Source of the DNA: Planctomycetaceae bacterium
GTDB taxonomy: Bacteria > Planctomycetota > Planctomycetia > Planctomycetales > Planctomycetaceae
NCBI GenBank assembly: GCA_015487825.1
Contig: WFOZ01000768.1
Coordinates: forward strand, 1 to 6,200
Length of the DNA stretch: 6,200 nt
Direction: 5' to 3'
Shown here in pieces: positions 4,699-6,200 of this stretch. Position 1 is the stretch's first letter. Every line of letters starts with the position of its first letter. The notes under the pieces are model-generated. The model was not told the DNA's origin and made no database searches. It worked only from the letters and a program-made list of their open reading frames with translations. The position numbers and the translations under genes are program-made.

Positions 4699-5349
4699 AT
4701 GATTTTGATTGCGAAAAACCTGCTGTTTAATCGCCGTTTACTGGTTGTTCTGACAATTATTTCCCTTTCAACAACTTTATCTGCCGAGGATGAAAAATGT
4801 TTTGTCAGTCTGATGCCCAAAGATGGGAAATCGGGTTGGGAGAAAACAGTCAACACAACTGCTGATGGCTATATTGATGGCGATGGCTGTTACATGGCGA
4901 AAAAGTTCGGTGATTTTGTTTTGCGGTTTGAATTCCGGCTCAAAGAAGGTTCCAACAGTGGAATTGGGCTTCGTTCCGAACAGGGGCAGAATGCTGCCTT
5001 CAACGGCATGGAAATTCAGGTACTCGATAATACCGCTGAGCGTTACGCCAAATTGAAAGATTGGCAATATCACGGTTCTATCTATGGTGTTGTGGCAGCC
5101 AAGCGAGGAGCCTTGAAAAAAGTTGGTGAATGGAACGTCGAAGAAATTTCCGCCATCGGTGACCACATCAAAGTGACTCTCAACGGACAGGTGATTGTTG
5201 ATGCGAAGTTGCATGAAGCCGCCCCTGGTGGAAAAACTCTCGATGGAAAAAAACATCATCGAATATTCGCAAAAGACGGATACATTCGTTTATGCGGGCA
5301 CGGCGGTGGTGTTGAATTCAGAAATATGCGTATCAAAGAGGTCAACTGA
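4699..5349 (+). CDS. Secreted DUF1080 (3-keto-disaccharide hydrolase-like) protein
   Basis: A 216-residue exported protein made of one DUF1080 domain (now often called 3-keto-disaccharide hydrolase), a concanavalin-like beta-sandwich that is greatly expanded in planctomycetes and tied to sugar-polymer or keto-sugar breakdown. Residues 1-29 are a signal peptide: charged NRR (11-13), hydrophobic LLVVLTIISL (14-23) and likely cleavage after LSA (27-29). Family motifs in the mature part are SLMPKDGKSGW (37-47), FVLRFEFRL (73-81), GSNSGIGLRS (84-93), GMEIQVLDN (103-111), HGSIYG (125-130), GEWN (143-146), VTLNGQ (159-164) and HGGGVEFRNMRIKE (201-214). Length fits a single-domain member; the segment between W47 and the first strand is short. 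The start at 4699 is chosen over a GTG at 4648. It may share a transcript with the preceding small gene, and a terminator follows. The exact substrate cannot be told. Confidence 0.92.
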   Translation: MILIAKNLLFNRRLLVVLTIISLSTTLSAEDEKCFVSLMPKDGKSGWEKTVNTTADGYIDGDGCYMAKKFGDFVLRFEFRLKEGSNSGIGLRSEQGQNAAFNGMEIQVLDNTAERYAKLKDWQYHGSIYGVVAAKRGALKKVGEWNVEEISAIGDHIKVTLNGQVIVDAKLHEAAPGGKTLDGKKHHRIFAKDGYIRLCGHGGGVEFRNMRIKEVN

Positions 5350-5386
5350 ATCCGTTTTCAGAAAATCTTTTTCCTGATTAAATCAG

Positions 5387-5422
5387 CCCGGTTTCTGCAA
5401 AAATTCAGGAACCGGGTCTTTT
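5387..5422 (+). terminator. Intrinsic terminator after the DUF1080 gene
   Basis: CCCGGTTTCTG (5387-5397) pairs with CAGGAACCGGG (5406-5416): eleven pairs with a single G-T, closed by a GC-rich base, loop CAAAAATT, followed by TCTTTT (5417-5422). It lies 37 nt after the DUF1080 stop. A second small palindrome, CTGATT-A-AATCAG, sits just upstream at 5374-5386. Confidence 0.85.
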
Positions 5423-5698
5423 CATATCTGGCAGGAATTTCGAAAAAGCACACTTTTCGTAACATTGCTTCCTTCTTCTGATTCTTTCCTGTTCCCATCG
5501 AATATCGTATTTGAGAGGCTTTCGGCATTCATTTCGCTCCTCTGTCAAAATGACGCATCAGGCAAATTGCGTCGCGAGCGAAGTTCCACTATCGTCTACA
5601 GCATCGGGGGCGATACGTCTGCAGAAACCACAAACAAGTGAACACAAAGTCCCTGAGTATTAGATGCTAACAGGAAAATAAGATTAAGGGTGGAAGTG
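5423..5698. other. Non-coding leader before the pyruvate carboxylase gene
   Basis: No gene is visible. Small structures seen are a CGAAAA/TTTTCG hairpin (5441-5459) and an inverted repeat GACGC/GCGTC (5552-5556 with 5569-5573). The latter overlaps a weak candidate promoter: TTGCGT (5567-5572), 17-bp spacer, TATCGT (5590-5595). These are poor matches and may be chance. AAGGGTGG at 5686-5693, 5 nt before the ATG, is a good ribosome-binding site for the next gene. Confidence 0.5.
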
Positions 5699-6200
5699 AT
5701 GAAATCGATTAAGAAACTGCTGGTTGCGAATCGCGGGGAAATTGCAATTCGTATTTTTCGCTCTGCAACAGAGTTAGGAATTCGCACCGTAGCAATCTAC
5801 TCTCACGAGGACCGTTACGCGTTGCACCGCTTCAAGGCAGATGAAGCGTATCAGGTTGGTAATGAAGGAGAGCCGATTAAGGTTTATCTCGACATTGCTT
5901 CAATTATCGACTGTGCATTGGAATGCGGAGTCGATGCAATTCACCCGGGATACGGGTTTCTTTCAGAAAATCCCGATCTGGCCCGGGCCTGTAACGAAGC
6001 AGGCATTATTTTTGTCGGTCCCGATGTCTCTTCACTGGAACAACTCGGCGACAAAACTTCAGCCCGGGCACACGCAGTCAAAGCCGATGTGCCAGTGCTG
6101 GCAGGTTCCGGGGAAGCAATCGATACAGCTCAGCGCGGCCTCGAACAGGCGGAAAAACTTGGTTTCCCGATTATTCTCAAAGCTTCTCACGGAGGGGGAG
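5699..6200 (+). CDS. pyc: Pyruvate carboxylase, N-terminal part (cut by the window end)
   Basis: The first 167 codons of a biotin-dependent carboxylase; the frame is open to the edge. The biotin carboxylase N-terminal domain is clear: LLVANRGEIAIRIFR (7-21), IHPGYGFLSEN (81-91), GDKTSAR with the ATP-site Lys119, then the ATP-grasp start with ILKAS (Lys161) and the first glycines of the Gly-rich loop at the very end. Pyruvate carboxylase is favoured over AccC or acyl-CoA carboxylase alpha subunits by YSHEDRYALHRFKADEAYQVG-type spacing (residues 34-54) and by VYLDI (62-66). The enzyme carboxylates pyruvate to oxaloacetate in the cytoplasm, using ATP, bicarbonate and biotin. The family usually has about 1,150 residues including carboxyltransferase and biotinyl domains, which lie outside the window, so the full-length identity is inferred. 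The start has AAGGGTGG 5 nt upstream. A terminator upstream makes it a separate unit. Confidence 0.9.
   Translation, partial: MKSIKKLLVANRGEIAIRIFRSATELGIRTVAIYSHEDRYALHRFKADEAYQVGNEGEPIKVYLDIASIIDCALECGVDAIHPGYGFLSENPDLARACNEAGIIFVGPDVSSLEQLGDKTSARAHAVKADVPVLAGSGEAIDTAQRGLEQAEKLGFPIILKASHGGG

Noticed and set aside
4777..5259. A 160-codon open frame on the - strand opposite the DUF1080 gene
   Set aside because: The + strand carries all DUF1080 motifs and a signal peptide; the antisense frame has no family features.

Overview
The window looks like chromosomal DNA from a planctomycete (Planctomycetota, probably order Planctomycetales). The basis is the combination of a secreted DUF1080 (3-keto-disaccharide hydrolase-like) protein, an HpnC-type squalene-pathway enzyme, a small protein of a type I associate with planctomycetes, moderate GC content and large intergenic spaces with weak promoter signals. 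This taxonomic call is an inference; no rRNA or other marker gene lies here.

Layout, left to right. 1-349: non-coding, with a cluster of three short hairpins (53-94) that resembles a dispersed palindromic repeat, and a possible extended -10 promoter upstream of the first gene. 350-1297 (+): prs, ribose-phosphate pyrophosphokinase. 1308-1329: a perfect 9-bp hairpin. 1357-2916 (+): an AI-2E/TqsA-family membrane protein carrying an unusual ~180-residue hydrophilic, low-complexity insertion. 2919-3128: a 194-bp non-coding mobile element (MITE-like) with 37-bp imperfect terminal inverted repeats, an exact 8-bp target-site duplication, and internal REP-like copies of a CTGGGGACA-type motif. 3198-4112 (-): hpnC, a squalene-biosynthesis enzyme, convergent with the transporter. 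4318-4602 (+): a 94-residue protein in which I see an Sm/LSm-like sequence pattern. 4699-5349 (+): a secreted DUF1080 protein, followed by a good intrinsic terminator (5387-5422). 5423-5698: non-coding leader. 5699-6200 (+): the start of a biotin-carboxylase domain, most likely pyruvate carboxylase, running off the window.

The genes do not form one pathway. prs (PRPP supply), hpnC (squalene for hopanoids or C30 carotenoids) and pyc (anaplerosis) are core metabolism, each apparently its own transcription unit. The Sm-like gene and the DUF1080 gene are 96 bp apart on the same strand with no visible terminator between them, so they may be co-transcribed. The observations most worth following are the MITE with its intact target duplication, the Sm-like small protein, and the large insertion in the AI-2E-family transporter. 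I see no defence system, CRISPR array, tRNA or rRNA.
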